Shown: positions 8,578 through 18,465, counted from the stretch's first letter. The stretch is 64,000 nucleotides of DNA from JBGAQP01 sp044220635 (GCA_044220635.1 JBGAQP010000003.1:62001-126000), one strand, 5' to 3'. The notes: generated by a model from the letters alone, not told the origin. Made by a program: numbers and translations.

Positions 8578-9786
8578 GTGAATCCCCGCCTGCGGCAGCT
8601 CCAGCCCTACCCGTTCGAAAGGCTTCGCGCCCTCCTCGCGGGCGTGACCCCGCCCGCGGGCCTCGCGCCCGTGAACCTCTCCATCGGCGAGCCCCGGCAC
8701 CCGACGCCGGCGCTGCTCAAGGAGGCGCTCGCCGCGAACCTGGGCGGGCTCGCGCGCTACCCGCTCACGAAGGGCCTGCCGGAGCTGCGCGGGGCGATCG
8801 CCGCCTGGCTCGCGCGCCGCCACGGCATCCCGGCGCCGGACCCCGAGACGCAGGTGATCCCGGCGCTCGGCACGCGCGAGGCCCTCTTCGCCATCGCGCA
8901 GGCCGTGCTCGACCCCGCGGAGAAGGACGCGCTCGTCGTGTGTCCCAACCCGTTCTACCAGATCTACGAAGGCGCGGCCCTGCTGGGCGGAGCGCAGCCT
9001 TACTTCGTCAACGCGCTCGCGCGCCACGGCTTCCGGCCCGACTGGGGCGCGGTGCCCGAGGCGGTGTGGGGGCGCACGCGGCTGCTCTTCGCCTGCTCGC
9101 CCAACAACCCCAACGGGCGCGTCATGCCGCTCGCGGAGTGGAAGCAGCTCTTCGAGCTCTCGGACCGCCACGGCTTCACGATCGTCTCCGACGAGTGCTA
9201 CTCCGAGATCTACTTCGACGAGGCCTCCCCGCCCCTGGGCGCGCTCGCCGCGGCGCGCGCGCTCGGCCGCGAGGGCTACCCGCGGCTCGTCGCCATGGGC
9301 TCGCTCTCGAAACGCTCGAACGCCCCGGGCCTGCGCTCCGGGTTCGCCGCGGGCGACGCCGCGGTCCTCGAGCAGTTCCTTCTCTACCGCACCTACCACG
9401 GCAGCGCGATGTCCGACGCCGTGCAGCTCGCCTCGATCGCCGCCTGGGAGGACGAGGCGCACGTGGCGCGCAACCGCAGCCTGTACCGCGAGAAGTTCGC
9501 CGCCTTCCACGCCCTCGTGAACCCGGTGCTGCCGCTCGCGATGCCCGAGGCGGCGTTCTACTTCTGGGCCGCGGTGCCCGGCGACGACGAGTCCTTCGCC
9601 CGCGAGCTCTACGCCGCGACCCATGTCACGGTGCTGCCCGGGAGCTACATCTCGCGCGAGGCCCAGGGCGCGAACCCGGGCCGCGGCCAGGTGCGCATCG
9701 CCCTCGTGTCCACGGTCGAGGAGGCCGCGGAGGCGGGACGGCGCATCGCGCGCTTCGTCGCCGGGCGCAACGCCGCCGCGGCCTGA
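8578..9786 (+). CDS. dapC: Succinyldiaminopimelate transaminase
   Basis: PLP enzyme of the succinylase branch of lysine/diaminopimelate synthesis; it converts N-succinyl-2-amino-6-ketopimelate to N-succinyl-LL-DAP with glutamate. The product has 402 residues and an aminotransferase class I/II fold: [38 protein letters not shown], and the PLP-lysine K245 in [15 protein letters not shown]. The N-terminal [18 protein letters not shown] is typical of betaproteobacterial DapC. The start is a GTG at 8578, just after a promoter-like element. dapD follows 31 bases downstream, so the two are probably one transcript. Confidence 0.93.
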   Translation: MNPRLRQLQPYPFERLRALLAGVTPPAGLAPVNLSIGEPRHPTPALLKEALAANLGGLARYPLTKGLPELRGAIAAWLARRHGIPAPDPETQVIPALGTREALFAIAQAVLDPAEKDALVVCPNPFYQIYEGAALLGGAQPYFVNALARHGFRPDWGAVPEAVWGRTRLLFACSPNNPNGRVMPLAEWKQLFELSDRHGFTIVSDECYSEIYFDEASPPLGALAAARALGREGYPRLVAMGSLSKRSNAPGLRSGFAAGDAAVLEQFLLYRTYHGSAMSDAVQLASIAAWEDEAHVARNRSLYREKFAAFHALVNPVLPLAMPEAAFYFWAAVPGDDESFARELYAATHVTVLPGSYISREAQGANPGRGQVRIALVSTVEEAAEAGRRIARFVAGRNAAAA

Positions 9787-9817
9787 GACCCCCCCCTTTC
9801 ACAGCCCCTTGCCGACC

Positions 9818-10639
9818 ATGAACGCGCTGCAGACCGTCATCGACGCCGCCTTCGAGAACCGCGCCCAGCTCTCCCCCGCCAGCGCCCCGCCGGAGGTGAG
9901 GGAGGCCGTCGCCGAGGTCCTGCGCGGCCTCGACGCCGGCACGCTGCGGGTCGCCGAGAAGCACGGCGGCGACTGGATCGTGAACCAGTGGGTCAAGAAG
10001 GCGGTGCTGCTCTCCTTCCGCCTGCGCGACAACGAGATCATGCAGGGCGGCTACACGCACTACTTCGACAAGGTCGAGTCGAAGTTCGCGCGCTTCTCCC
10101 AAGCCGATTTCGCCGCGGGCGGCTACCGCGTCGTGCCGCCGGCCACGGTGCGCCACGGCGCCTACATCGCGAAGAACGCGGTGCTCATGCCCTCCTACGT
10201 GAACATCGGCGCCCACGTGGGCGAAGGCACGATGGTCGATACCTGGGCGACCGTGGGCTCCTGCGCGCAGATCGGGCGCAACGTCCACCTCTCCGGCGGC
10301 GTGGGCATCGGCGGCGTCCTCGAGCCCCTGCAGGCCAACCCCACGATCATCGAGGACGACTGCTTCATCGGCGCGAGGAGCGAGGTGGTCGAGGGCGTGA
10401 TCGTGGGCGAGGGCTCGGTCGTCTCCATGGGCGTCTACATCGGCCAGAGCACCAAGATCTACAACCGCATGACGGGCGAGGTGAGCTACGGAAGAATCCC
10501 CCCCGGATCGGTCGTCGTATCCGGCAACTTGCCCGGCCCCGACGGGCGGTATAGTCTTTACTGCGCCGTGATCATCAAGCAGGTCGACGCGAAGACCCGC
10601 GCCAAGACGGGCATTAACGAACTGCTGAGGGGCGACTAG
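9818..10639 (+). CDS. dapD: 2,3,4,5-tetrahydropyridine-2,6-dicarboxylate N-succinyltransferase
   Basis: Transfers succinyl from succinyl-CoA to tetrahydrodipicolinate, the step before DapC. The product has 273 residues, a family-typical length. The N-terminal helical domain is followed by left-handed beta-helix hexapeptide repeats (roughly residues 105-235: [43 protein letters not shown]). The start is the ATG at 9818 ([15 protein letters not shown]), matching the family N-terminus. The last 21 bases of the gene, including the stop, are repeated imperfectly just downstream. Confidence 0.96.
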   Translation: MNALQTVIDAAFENRAQLSPASAPPEVREAVAEVLRGLDAGTLRVAEKHGGDWIVNQWVKKAVLLSFRLRDNEIMQGGYTHYFDKVESKFARFSQADFAAGGYRVVPPATVRHGAYIAKNAVLMPSYVNIGAHVGEGTMVDTWATVGSCAQIGRNVHLSGGVGIGGVLEPLQANPTIIEDDCFIGARSEVVEGVIVGEGSVVSMGVYIGQSTKIYNRMTGEVSYGRIPPGSVVVSGNLPGPDGRYSLYCAVIIKQVDAKTRAKTGINELLRGD

Positions 10640-10670
10640 AGTCGCCTCGGAGCTGCTGCGGGGCGACTAG
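10619..10670 (+). repeat. Short direct duplication of the dapD 3' end
   Basis: The 21 bases that encode the last residues and stop of dapD (10619-10639) recur at 10650-10670 with two mismatches. Between them GGCGACT-AG-AGTCGCC (10631-10646) forms a small perfect hairpin over the stop codon. It looks like a local slippage duplication. Confidence 0.7.
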
Positions 10671-10727
10671 CGCGCCCGAAAACTGCGGGGCGTCCCAACG
10701 CGGCCGCGCACCCGACGGAGACATCCC

Positions 10728-11897
10728 ATGTTCATCGAGAAGCTCCTCCAGCTGATGGCCGAGAAGAAGGCCTCGGACATCTTCATTTCCTCCGGCTCGC
10801 CCATCGTCATCAAGATCCAGGGCGTGATGATGCCGGTGAACCCGCAGGTCATGGACGCGGAGAACACGAAGAAGATCGTCTACGAGATGCTCTCGCCCGC
10901 GCAGATCGCGACCTTCGAGAAGGACCTGGAGTTGAACCTCTCGAAGCCCATGCCCGGGATCGGCAACTTCCGCGTGAACGTCTTCTGGCAGAAGGGCTCG
11001 ATCGCGAGCGTCATCCGCTTCATCACCGCGGAGATCCCCAAGCTCGAGGAGCTCAACCTCCCGCCCGTGCTGTTGCAGCTCGTCATGGAGAAGCGCGGGC
11101 TCGTGCTCGTCGTGGGCGCGACCGGCTCGGGGAAGTCGACCACGCTCGCCTCGATGCTCGACTACCGCAACCAGATGGTGTCGAACCACATCCTCACCAT
11201 CGAGGACCCGATCGAGTACGTGTTCACGCCCAAGAAGGCGGTCTTCAACCAGCGCGAGGTGGGCAACGACACCCACGCATTCCACGACGCGCTCCGCAAC
11301 GCCATGCGCCAGGCGCCCGACTGCATCCTGATCGGCGAGATCCGCGACCAGGAGACGATGCGCATGGCGCTCACCTACGCGCTCTCCGGCCACCTGTGCC
11401 TCGCCACGCTGCACGCGAACAACTCCTACCAGGCGATGAACCGCGTGATCAGCTTCTTCCCGCTGGAGGTGCGCCCGATGCTGCTGCAGGACCTCGCGGT
11501 GTCGCTGAAGGCGATCGTCTCCCAGCGCCTCGTGAAGACCGTCGAGGGCAAGCGCACCCCCGCCGTCGAGGTGCTGCTCAACACCCGCAACGTCCAGGAG
11601 GCGATCGAGAAGGGCGAGGTGGGCGAGGTGAAGGAGATGATGGAGAAGAGCATGTCGCCCGGCTCCCAGACCTTCGAGCAGGACCTCTTCCGGCTCGTGC
11701 GCACGGGCAAGGTCTCCACCGACGAGGCGCTCGCCAACGCCGACTCCGCGACGAACCTGGGCCTGCTGCTCGGCAACTCCGGGATCATGCCGGCCATGAG
11801 CGAGAAGGTGAAGGCCGCCGCCGCGGCGGGGCGCCCGGGCGCGCCCTCGTTCAGCGAGTTCAAGATCGGCGAGGAGTCCGAGGAGAAGTTCGGCTGA
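10728..11897 (+). CDS. pilU: Type IV pilus retraction ATPase, PilU-like
   Basis: A 389-residue hexameric AAA+ secretion ATPase of the PilT/PilU group, which powers pilus retraction at the inner face of the cytoplasmic membrane. The Walker A GATGSGKST begins near residue 131; the Asp box and Walker B are seen as APDCILIGEIRD, and the His box as LATLHANNS. PilU rather than PilT is preferred because of its extended C-terminus after the ATPase core and the MFIEKLLQLMAEKKASDIFISSGSP opening. No pilT or pilin gene is in the window. It lies between dapD and dapE; about 90 bases separate it from dapD. Confidence 0.87.
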   Translation: MFIEKLLQLMAEKKASDIFISSGSPIVIKIQGVMMPVNPQVMDAENTKKIVYEMLSPAQIATFEKDLELNLSKPMPGIGNFRVNVFWQKGSIASVIRFITAEIPKLEELNLPPVLLQLVMEKRGLVLVVGATGSGKSTTLASMLDYRNQMVSNHILTIEDPIEYVFTPKKAVFNQREVGNDTHAFHDALRNAMRQAPDCILIGEIRDQETMRMALTYALSGHLCLATLHANNSYQAMNRVISFFPLEVRPMLLQDLAVSLKAIVSQRLVKTVEGKRTPAVEVLLNTRNVQEAIEKGEVGEVKEMMEKSMSPGSQTFEQDLFRLVRTGKVSTDEALANADSATNLGLLLGNSGIMPAMSEKVKAAAAAGRPGAPSFSEFKIGEESEEKFG

Positions 11898-11928
11898 TGC
11901 CCCCCGGGGCCCGTCCCGCCGCGCGACC

Positions 11929-12459
11929 GTGAAGAGCCTCGAGGAAAACCTCACCCAGTACGCCGCGTACCACCGGGACCGGCGCAACATCGCGACCCAC
12001 TTCGCAGGCATCCCGCTGATCGTCTTCTCGATCGTGCTCGCCCTGTCGCTGTGGACGATCCCGCTCGGGCCCGTGTCGGCCACCGCGGCCGTGGCCGTCT
12101 CGGTGGCGGCGTGCATCTACTACTTCCGCCTCGACCTCGCCTTCGGCATCGCCATGGCGCTCGCGCTCCTGCTGATGTGCGCGGGGGCGAGCGAGGTCGC
12201 CGCGCGCGCCTCGACCGCGGCGGCGCTCGCCGGGGCGGCGGCGAGCTTCGCGGCGGGCTGGGCGCTGCAGTTCTGGGGGCACCGCTTCGAGGGCATGAAG
12301 CCCGCGTTCTTCGACGACGCGCGCCAGCTCCTCATCGGGCCGCTCTTCGTGTGCGCCGAGGTGTTCTTCCTCTTCGGGGCGAAGCCGGAGCTGCGCCGCT
12401 ACATCGAGGCGCGCGTGGGCCCCACGGTGGCGCGGCGCACCGGCACGGCGGCGGGCTGA
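11929..12459 (+). CDS. Mpo1-like (DUF962) membrane protein, long form
   Basis: A 176-residue membrane protein of the DUF962/Mpo1 family (relatives of yeast YGL010w, a fatty-acid 2-hydroxylating dioxygenase). Diagnostic features are the N-terminal LTQYAAYHRDRRNIATHFAGIPLIVF, with its H-x3-R-N and T-H-F-x-G-I-P block, and a later WALQFWGHRFEGMKPAF. Four hydrophobic segments are visible. The GTG start at 11929 fits the family N-terminus. A shorter relative follows immediately, so the two probably act together. The substrate is unknown in bacteria. Confidence 0.82.
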   Translation: MKSLEENLTQYAAYHRDRRNIATHFAGIPLIVFSIVLALSLWTIPLGPVSATAAVAVSVAACIYYFRLDLAFGIAMALALLLMCAGASEVAARASTAAALAGAAASFAAGWALQFWGHRFEGMKPAFFDDARQLLIGPLFVCAEVFFLFGAKPELRRYIEARVGPTVARRTGTAAG

Positions 12460-12461
12460 CC

Positions 12462-12809
12462 ATGGCCGAGGGCTTCGCGAGCTTCCGCGCCTTCTACCCC
12501 TACTACCTCTCCGAGCACCGCAACGCCACCTGCCGCAGGCTGCACTTCGCGGGCAGCGCGATCGTGCTGGCGCTCGTCGCGGCGAGCCTCGCGACCGGCC
12601 GCTGGTGGATGCTCCTGCTGGTACCCGTGGCGGGCTACGGATTCGCCTGGGTCGGGCACTTCGGCTTCGAGAAGAACCGCCCCGCCACCTTCAAGCACCC
12701 CGCGTACAGCCTGATGGGCGACTGGGTGATGTTCTGGCAACTGCTCACCGGGAAGATCCCCTTTGACGAATCCCACGCTCGAGCTCGCGAAGGCGCTCAT
12801 CGCCCGTAA
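12462..12809 (+). CDS. Mpo1-like (DUF962) membrane protein, short form
   Basis: A 115-residue protein with the same block in shorter form: [25 protein letters not shown], then [25 protein letters not shown]. Two or three hydrophobic helices. It starts 2 bases after the stop of the long-form gene, and its 3' end overlaps the dapE start by 47 bases. The histidine-rich motifs resemble metal ligands of the Mpo1 dioxygenase family; the function in bacteria is unproven. Confidence 0.82.
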   Translation: MAEGFASFRAFYPYYLSEHRNATCRRLHFAGSAIVLALVAASLATGRWWMLLLVPVAGYGFAWVGHFGFEKNRPATFKHPAYSLMGDWVMFWQLLTGKIPFDESHARAREGAHRP

Positions 12810-13917
12810 GTCCGTCACGCCCGAGGACGGCGGCTGCCAGGCCCTGCTCGCCGGGCGCCTCGCCCCCCTCGGCTTCGTGCCCGAGGTCTTCCGGTGCGGG
12901 GAGGTGACCAACCTCTGGCTGCGGCGCGGGACGGCGAAGCCCCTCATCGTCTTCGCGGGGCACACCGACGTCGTGCCCCCGGGGCCGCTGGACCAGTGGC
13001 ACTCGGACCCCTTCGTGCCCACGATCCGCGACGGCAAGCTCCACGGCCGCGGCGCCGCGGACATGAAGACTTCGGTGGCCGCGTTCGTCGTCGCCGTCGA
13101 GCGCTTCGTCGCGGCGCACCCCGACCACCCGGGCTCGCTCGCGCTCCTCGTCACGAGCGACGAGGAAGGCCCCGCCGTGGACGGCACCGTGCGCGTGGTC
13201 GAGGCGCTGAAGGCGAGGGGCGAGCGCATCGACTTCTGCATCATCGGCGAGCCCTCGTCCGCGAAGCGCCTCGGCGACACGCTGCGCAACGGCCGGCGGG
13301 GCTCGCTCTCCGCGCGGCTCACGGTGAAGGGCATCCAGGGCCACGTCGCCTATCCCGACAAGGCGAAGAACCCGGTGCACGAGGCGGCGCGCGCGCTCGC
13401 CGACCTCGTGGCGACCGAATGGGACCGAGGCAACGAGTCCTTCCCGCCGACCACTTGGCAGGTCTCCAACATCCACGCCGGGACCGGGGCGCTCAACGTG
13501 ATCCCCGGCGCCCTGCAGGTGGACTTCAATTTCCGGTTCTCGACGGCGAGCACGCCCGATTCCCTCCGGAGCCGCACCCGCGCGATCCTCGACGCCCACG
13601 GGCTCGACTACGAGATCGAATGGACGCTCGGCGGCAGGCCCTTCCTCACGCCCCGCGCCCGCCTCGTGAACACGCTCGTGAACGTGATCGAGCGCGTGAC
13701 GGGCCTCACCCCCGAGGTGAACACCGCCGGGGGCACCTCCGACGGGCGCTTCATCGCCGACATCTGCCCGGAGGTCGCCGAGTTCGGGCCCGTGAACCAC
13801 TCGATCCACAAGGTGAACGAGGCGGTGCTGCTCGACGAGATCGAGCCGCTCACCGAGATCTTCCGGCTCGCGCTCGAGGAGCTGGTCTACGGCGCGGCGA
13901 ACCTGCCGCCGCCGTGA
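12763..13917 (+). CDS. dapE: Succinyl-diaminopimelate desuccinylase
   Basis: A dizinc hydrolase that releases succinate from N-succinyl-LL-DAP, completing the succinylase branch served by DapD and DapC. The product has 384 residues. All key residues sit where they should: His67 and Asp69 (GHTDVV), Asp100 (GRGAAD), catalytic Glu134 with Glu135 (SDEEGP), Glu163 (IGEPSS), and a late NHSIHKVNE metal ligand region. The start is a TTG at 12763 inside the end of the upstream gene. No ATG gives the conserved [14 protein letters not shown]-terminus. Confidence 0.95.
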   Translation: MTNPTLELAKALIARKSVTPEDGGCQALLAGRLAPLGFVPEVFRCGEVTNLWLRRGTAKPLIVFAGHTDVVPPGPLDQWHSDPFVPTIRDGKLHGRGAADMKTSVAAFVVAVERFVAAHPDHPGSLALLVTSDEEGPAVDGTVRVVEALKARGERIDFCIIGEPSSAKRLGDTLRNGRRGSLSARLTVKGIQGHVAYPDKAKNPVHEAARALADLVATEWDRGNESFPPTTWQVSNIHAGTGALNVIPGALQVDFNFRFSTASTPDSLRSRTRAILDAHGLDYEIEWTLGGRPFLTPRARLVNTLVNVIERVTGLTPEVNTAGGTSDGRFIADICPEVAEFGPVNHSIHKVNEAVLLDEIEPLTEIFRLALEELVYGAANLPPP

Positions 13918-14828
13918 AGGCCCGCCCCCGGGCCGCCCGGCGCCGCTCGCGTTCCCTCGCCGGCGCCACCGTCCGCGAGCTCCTCCTCGCCTCCGCGCGC
14001 CGTCTCGAGCGCGCGAAGCTCTCCTACGGCCACGGCACCACGAACGCGCTCGACGAGGCCGCCTGGCTCGTGCTGCACGCGGCAGGGCTGCCGTTGGGGG
14101 ATGCCGCGCCGTGGCTCGACCGGAAAGTCCCGCCCGCGAGGGCGGCCGCGGCGCGCGAGCTCGTCCGGCGGCGCATCGCCGAGCGCAAGCCCGCCGCCTA
14201 CCTCACGAACGAGGCCTGGCAGGGCGCGCACCGCTTCTACGTGGACGAGCGCGCGCTCGTGCCGCGCTCCTTCATCGCCGAGCTCCTCGCCGAACGCCTC
14301 GCGCCCTGGCTCGCGGACCCCGAGGGCGTGCGCTCCGTGCTCGACCTGTGCACGGGCTCCGGGTGCCTCGCGATCCTCGCCGCGCTCGCCTTCCGGAAGG
14401 CCCGCGTGGATGCCGCGGACCTCTCCGCCGAGGCCCTCGAGGTCGCGAAGCGAAACGTCCGCGACTACCGGCTCGGGCGCCGCGTGCGCCTCGTGCGATC
14501 GGATCTCTTCGCCGCGCTCGCGGGCCGGCGCTACGACCTCATCGTCTCCAACCCGCCCTACGTGAAGGCCGCCAGCATGCGGCGCCTGCCCGCCGAGTAC
14601 CGGGCGGAGCCGGCGCTCGCGCTCGCGAGCGGAGCCGACGGGCTCGAGCACGCCCGCGCGATCCTCGCGGCGGCGCGCGAGCACCTCGCGCCGGGGGGAT
14701 TGCTGGTGATGGAGATCGGGCACAACCGCAAGGCGCTCGAGAAGGCCTTCCCGAAGCTTGCCTTCGCGTGGCCGCAGACGTGCTCGGGGCCGGGATTCGT
14801 CTTCGCGCTGCGGCGCGAGGATCTCTGA
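13914..14828 (+). CDS. prmB: Ribosomal protein L3 N5-glutamine methyltransferase
   Basis: SAM-dependent enzyme that methylates the amide of a glutamine in ribosomal protein L3. The product has 304 residues. The N-terminal helical domain has [18 protein letters not shown]; the catalytic domain has [13 protein letters not shown] (motif I) and the NPPY amide-binding motif at 213-216. The TTNALDEA block separates PrmB from the release-factor enzyme PrmC. The GTG start at 13914 overlaps the dapE TGA by 4 bases, so the genes are translationally coupled. The N-terminal 15 residues are very basic. Confidence 0.9.
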   Translation: MKARPRAARRRSRSLAGATVRELLLASARRLERAKLSYGHGTTNALDEAAWLVLHAAGLPLGDAAPWLDRKVPPARAAAARELVRRRIAERKPAAYLTNEAWQGAHRFYVDERALVPRSFIAELLAERLAPWLADPEGVRSVLDLCTGSGCLAILAALAFRKARVDAADLSAEALEVAKRNVRDYRLGRRVRLVRSDLFAALAGRRYDLIVSNPPYVKAASMRRLPAEYRAEPALALASGADGLEHARAILAAAREHLAPGGLLVMEIGHNRKALEKAFPKLAFAWPQTCSGPGFVFALRREDL

Positions 14829-14837
14829 GCTTCACCC

Positions 14838-14886
14838 GGCCCCCTCCCGGGGCAGGGAGTTCCATTCCCCGCCTCGGCCTCGGGAG
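14838..14886. terminator. Possible shared terminator between prmB and fadD
   Basis: The gap between two convergent genes holds an imperfect inverted repeat, CCCTCCCG near its left end and CGGGAGAGGG near its right. There is no U-tract, so this is a weak call. Confidence 0.3.
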
Positions 14887-14894
14887 AGGGTCGG

Positions 14895-16577
14895 CTACTC
14901 CCGCAGCGCCCGGCGCAGGATCTTGCCCACCGGCGTCTTCGGCAGCGACGGCACGAAGACGATGTGGCGCGGGCGCTTGTAGTTCGTCAGGCGCTCGCGC
15001 AGGAACGCCGCGAGCTCCTCCGCGCTCGGCGGGGAATCGCCGGGGACCACGAAGAGCTTGACGGCCTCCCCGGTGCGCTCGTCGGGGACGCCGACGACCG
15101 CGGCCTCGCGCACGCCCGGGTGCATGACGGCGACGTCCTCGACCTCGTTCGGGAACACCTTGAAGCCCGAGACGTCGATCATGTCCTTCAGGCGATCGAC
15201 GATCCGCAGCCTTCCTGCCGCATCCAGCACGCCGATGTCGCCCGTGCGCAGCCACCCGTCGGCGGTCATCACCTTCGAGGTCTCGCCGGGGTTGCGCCAG
15301 TAGCCCGCCATCACCTGCGGCCCGCGAACGACGATCTCGCCGGGCTCGCCGGCCGCGACCTCGCGCCCCTCCTCGTCGCGCAACGCGAGGTCGAAGGACG
15401 GCAGGGGAACGCCCACGTCGCCCGTGAACCCGTCGATGTCGAGGCGGTTCAACGTCACGGCGGCGGAGGCCTCCGTGAGCCCCCAGCCCTCGACGATGGG
15501 GCAGCCGGTGCGCGCGAACCAGCGCTCGGCGACCGCGCGCTGCACCGCCATCCCGCCGCTGTTGGCCACGCGCAGGCCCGAGAAGTCGATGCGCCCGAAG
15601 CCCGGGTGGTCGAGCAGGGCCCGGTAGAGCGTGTTCACGGCCGGGAACGCATGGGGCGGATGGCGCTTCAGGTCGCGCACGAGCGCATCGAGGTCGCGCG
15701 GGTTGGCGATGAGCAGGCTCTTGCCGCCCAGGCGCATCGCGAGCAGCACGCAGGCCATCAGCGCGTACATGTGGAAGAGTGGCAGCGCGCACACGAACGT
15801 CGGGTTCGCGGGCCAGCCCGGGGCGCTCGTGGCCGGCGCGAGCCAGGCCTCGGCGGCGAGCACCGCGGCGCCGAGGTTCGCGTGGGTGAGCATCGCGCCC
15901 TTCGCCACACCCGTGGTGCCGCCGGTGTACTGGATGACGGCGAGGTCCCCCGGCGCGATGGCGGGCGCCGCGAACGGCAGCCGCGCGCCCTCCGCGAGCG
16001 CGGCGTCGAAGCGCACCACCCCCGGCGCCGCGTAAGGCCGCACCGCCCTGCGCACGTGGCGCATCACGAAGTTCGCCACCGCGCCCTTCACCGGCCCCAG
16101 CCAGTCGCCGACCGCGGCGACGAGCACGTGCCGCAGCTTCGTCCCCGGGAGCACCCCGGTCACGGTCGCCGCGAAGTTCTCGAGCACCACGATCGCCACG
16201 GCCCCCGAATCCGCGAGGACCTGCTCCACCTCGCGCGCGGTGTAGAGCGGATTCACGTTCACGATCACCGCCCCCGCGCGCACGATCCCGGCGATCGCGG
16301 CGAGGTACTGCGGGACGTTGGGCATCATGATCGCCACGCGATCGCCCCGCTCGACCCCGCGCGCCGCGAGCCAGGCCGCGAGCGCGCGCGAGGCTCGGTC
16401 GTAGTGCCCGTAGCTGTACGAGCGGTCGAGGAACAGGGCGAGCGGCAGGGCCGCGTGGCGCGCGAAGGCCTCCTCGAAGTGCCGCGCGAGCGTGGGCAGC
16501 TTCCCCGGGTCGATCTCTGCGGGGACGCCCGGCGGATAGAGGGCGAGCCAGGGCCGGCGGGCGTCGGGATTCGTCAT
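14895..16577 (-). CDS. fadD: Long-chain fatty acid-CoA ligase (AMP-forming)
   Basis: Activates fatty acids to acyl-CoA via an acyl-adenylate. The product has 560 residues, the FadD length. The P-loop-like AMP motif [12 protein letters not shown] is at 217-228, GWGLTEAS and the adenylation motif GWLRTGDIG follow, and the FACS signature region [21 protein letters not shown] is present. The C-terminal catalytic lysine is in [15 protein letters not shown]. The first in-frame ATG at 16577 is used. Read divergently from pdxH. Confidence 0.9.
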   Translation of the reverse strand: MTNPDARRPWLALYPPGVPAEIDPGKLPTLARHFEEAFARHAALPLALFLDRSYSYGHYDRASRALAAWLAARGVERGDRVAIMMPNVPQYLAAIAGIVRAGAVIVNVNPLYTAREVEQVLADSGAVAIVVLENFAATVTGVLPGTKLRHVLVAAVGDWLGPVKGAVANFVMRHVRRAVRPYAAPGVVRFDAALAEGARLPFAAPAIAPGDLAVIQYTGGTTGVAKGAMLTHANLGAAVLAAEAWLAPATSAPGWPANPTFVCALPLFHMYALMACVLLAMRLGGKSLLIANPRDLDALVRDLKRHPPHAFPAVNTLYRALLDHPGFGRIDFSGLRVANSGGMAVQRAVAERWFARTGCPIVEGWGLTEASAAVTLNRLDIDGFTGDVGVPLPSFDLALRDEEGREVAAGEPGEIVVRGPQVMAGYWRNPGETSKVMTADGWLRTGDIGVLDAAGRLRIVDRLKDMIDVSGFKVFPNEVEDVAVMHPGVREAAVVGVPDERTGEAVKLFVVPGDSPPSAEELAAFLRERLTNYKRPRHIVFVPSLPKTPVGKILRRALRE

Positions 16578-16667
16578 CGGGAAGTGCGCGAGCGGGCCTC
16601 GAATTCCGCGCGGGTCGCGGCATGGCTATTATTACGGACAATCCACGCGCACGAACCGATCCCCCCG

Positions 16668-17300
16668 ATGAACATCGCCGACATCCGCAAGGAATACGCG
16701 CTGCGCAGCCTCGACGAGCGCGACGTGAACCCCGACCCGTTCCTGCAGTTCCGGGAGTGGCTCGACGAGGCCATCAAGTCGGAAGTCCCCGAGCCCACGG
16801 CGATGATGCTCTCCACGGCGGACGCGGCCGGGCGGCCCTCGGGCCGGATCATGCTGCTCAAGGCCCTCGACGACCGCGGCTTCGTCTTCTACACCAATTA
16901 CGCGAGCCGCAAGGGCCGCGATCTCGAGGCCAATCCCCGGGCCGCGCTCACCTTCTTCTGGAAGGAGCTCGAGCGCCAGGTCCGCGTCGAGGGCGCGATC
17001 GAGACGGTGAGCGCGGCCGAGTCCGACGAGTACTACTCCATCCGGCCGCTCGGCTCGCGCATCGGCGCCTGGGCCTCGCCCCAGAGCCAGCCGATCGCCA
17101 ACCGCCAGTGGCTCGAGACGCGCTGGGCGGAGCTCACCGACGAGTACGGCGAGCACCCGCCGCGCCCGACCCACTGGGGCGGATATCGCGTCATCCCGGA
17201 GATGCTCGAGTTCTGGCAGGGCCGCATGAGCCGCCTGCACGACCGCGTGGCCTACACCCGCGAGGGCGGGGCCTGGAAGGTCGCGCGCCTCGCCCCCTAG
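16668..17300 (+). CDS. pdxH: Pyridoxamine/pyridoxine 5'-phosphate oxidase
   Basis: FMN enzyme that oxidises PNP or PMP to the cofactor PLP. The product has 210 residues, the usual length. Seen: [20 protein letters not shown] at the N-terminus, [20 protein letters not shown] (FMN phosphate contacts), [17 protein letters not shown], and the C-terminal signature [17 protein letters not shown]. The ATG at 16668 gives the canonical N-terminus; a TATTAT about 40 bases upstream may be the -10. It supplies PLP, which DapC and the MocR regulator in this window need, though no direct link is shown. Confidence 0.95.
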   Translation: MNIADIRKEYALRSLDERDVNPDPFLQFREWLDEAIKSEVPEPTAMMLSTADAAGRPSGRIMLLKALDDRGFVFYTNYASRKGRDLEANPRAALTFFWKELERQVRVEGAIETVSAAESDEYYSIRPLGSRIGAWASPQSQPIANRQWLETRWAELTDEYGEHPPRPTHWGGYRVIPEMLEFWQGRMSRLHDRVAYTREGGAWKVARLAP

Positions 17301-17962
17301 TGAAGCGCTTCGCGCACGGCCCGGACAACAGCCGCCTCGAGCGCGAGCGGCTCGACGACGCGGCCCTCGACCGCAGCATCGAGGCCGCGCTCGCGGGGCG
17401 TCCGCGCGGCGCGCCGCTCTGGATCTTCGCCTACGGCTCCCTCATGTGGAGCCCCACCTTCGCCCACGACGCGAAGCGCGTGGGCGGCATCTTCGGCTAC
17501 CACCGCAGCTTCTGCCTCTGGTCGCGGATCAACCGCGGCACGCCCGAGCGCCCGGGGCTCGTGCTCACGCTCGAGCGCGGCGGCAGCTGCCGGGGCCTCG
17601 CGTTCCGCGTCCCCGCGGGAATGGCCGGCGCGCAGCTTCGCGAGCTCTGGCGCCGCGAGATGACCTATGGCTCCTACCATCCGCGCTGGCTCGCATGCCA
17701 CGCCGGGCCCGACACCTTCCCGGTGCTCGCCTTCGTCGTGAACCGCGCCTGCTCGGGCTACGCGGGCAAGCTCCCGCAGGAGGCCATGGTGAGCGCGATC
17801 GCCACTGCCCGCGGGCAATATGGATCGAGCGCGGAGTACCTCTTCCGCACCCAGGAGACGCTGCACCACCACGGCATCCACGACGCGCGCGTCAAGCGCC
17901 TCGCGGACCTCGTGAGGGCCCACATCGCGGCGGGAAGCGCCCGGGGCCCGGCGCTCAGCTGA
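17300..17962 (+). CDS. Gamma-glutamylcyclotransferase, ChaC family
   Basis: A 220-residue protein that probably cleaves the gamma-glutamyl bond of glutathione to give 5-oxoproline and Cys-Gly. The substrate-binding motif FAYGSLMW occurs near residue 43, followed by GYHRSFCLWSRINRGTPERPGLVLTLERGGSCRG, in pieces the ChaC signature. The GTG start at 17300 uses the last base of the pdxH stop, so translation is probably coupled. The 3' end overlaps the convergent DUF2917 gene by 8 bases. Confidence 0.85.
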   Translation: MKRFAHGPDNSRLERERLDDAALDRSIEAALAGRPRGAPLWIFAYGSLMWSPTFAHDAKRVGGIFGYHRSFCLWSRINRGTPERPGLVLTLERGGSCRGLAFRVPAGMAGAQLRELWRREMTYGSYHPRWLACHAGPDTFPVLAFVVNRACSGYAGKLPQEAMVSAIATARGQYGSSAEYLFRTQETLHHHGIHDARVKRLADLVRAHIAAGSARGPALS

Positions 17963-18188
17963 GCCGGGAGGCGAGGCTCAGGCGCGCGCCTTCCACGGCC
18001 TCGAGGACCACGGCGCCCTCGCCGCGCAGGAGCGCGGACTCGCCCGCGCGCAGCCACACGTCGTCCGGGCGGTCGGTCTCGGTGATCCACAGGCGGCCGC
18101 TTTCGCAACGCACCTCGAGGGCTTCGGGCGCCTCGAGGCGCAGCAGCTCGCCCGCGGCGAGCGCGAGCGCGGAGGTTCGCCCGCTCAC
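17955..18188 (-). CDS. DUF2917 small protein, module 1
   Basis: A 77-residue protein with the DUF2917 core: LALAAGELLRLEAPEALEV, then RLWITETDRPDDVWLRAGES and a beta-rich tail. The pattern suggests a small cupin-like or SH3-like barrel; function unknown. The GTG start overlaps the stop of the 62-residue membrane protein gene by 4 bases, so the two form an operon read away from the LysR regulator at 18466. It is one of three DUF2917 genes here (see 56133 and 57501). Too short and ATG-less to appear as an independent ATG reading frame. Confidence 0.75.
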   Translation of the reverse strand: MSGRTSALALAAGELLRLEAPEALEVRCESGRLWITETDRPDDVWLRAGESALLRGEGAVVLEAVEGARLSLASRLS

Positions 18189-18373
18189 AGCGCCTGGCTC
18201 GTGAGGACGGTGCCGTGGCGCGCCTTGAAATCGCGCGTGTCGGTCGTGAGCGCGGAAGCGAGGCTCGCCGCGCCCAGCACCGCCGCGATGACCGCGACGG
18301 GGACCCACGGCGAGCGGTTCGCGCGGGGGCGGGGGGCGCGCTCGGCGCCGTCGGGGCAATGGATCGTGTGCAT
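18185..18373 (-). CDS. Small single-pass membrane protein upstream of DUF2917
   Basis: A 62-residue protein: a short polar N-terminus (HTIHCPDGAERAPRPRANRS), one membrane segment (about 22-42, WVPVAVIAAVLGAASLASAL) and a short polar tail. No family recognised. It is the first gene of a two-gene unit divergent from a LysR gene, with a dyad that could be an operator 18 bases before its ATG. Either a membrane partner for the DUF2917 protein or a leader peptide. Confidence 0.6.
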   Translation of the reverse strand: MHTIHCPDGAERAPRPRANRSPWVPVAVIAAVLGAASLASALTTDTRDFKARHGTVLTSQAL

Positions 18374-18390
18374 GGGGCCTCCTCGAAAGT

Positions 18391-18407
18391 GTGAGCATTA
18401 TTGCCAC
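18391..18407. promoter_or_regulatory. Candidate LysR operator half 1
   Basis: GTGAGCATTATTGCCAC, a GTG-N11-CAC dyad of the T-N11-A type, next to the start of the small membrane protein gene. It resembles the second dyad at 18448-18464. Confidence 0.4.
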
Positions 18408-18447
18408 TTGCACCCCGGCCGCCCAAACGATATCTTTTGGCCGTTCT

Positions 18448-18464
18448 TGTGAATTTCGCTCACA
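18448..18464. promoter_or_regulatory. Candidate LysR operator half 2 (autoregulatory)
   Basis: TGTGAATTTCGCTCACA is a perfect 5-base-arm dyad of the T-N11-A kind bound by LysR proteins. It ends one base before the lysR ATG, so binding there should also affect lysR itself. Confidence 0.5.
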
Positions 18465-18465
18465 T

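Noticed and set aside
10529..10555. TTGCCC and TATAGT within dapD as an internal promoter for pilU
   Set aside because: The spacer is only 15 bases and the element lies in conserved coding sequence.
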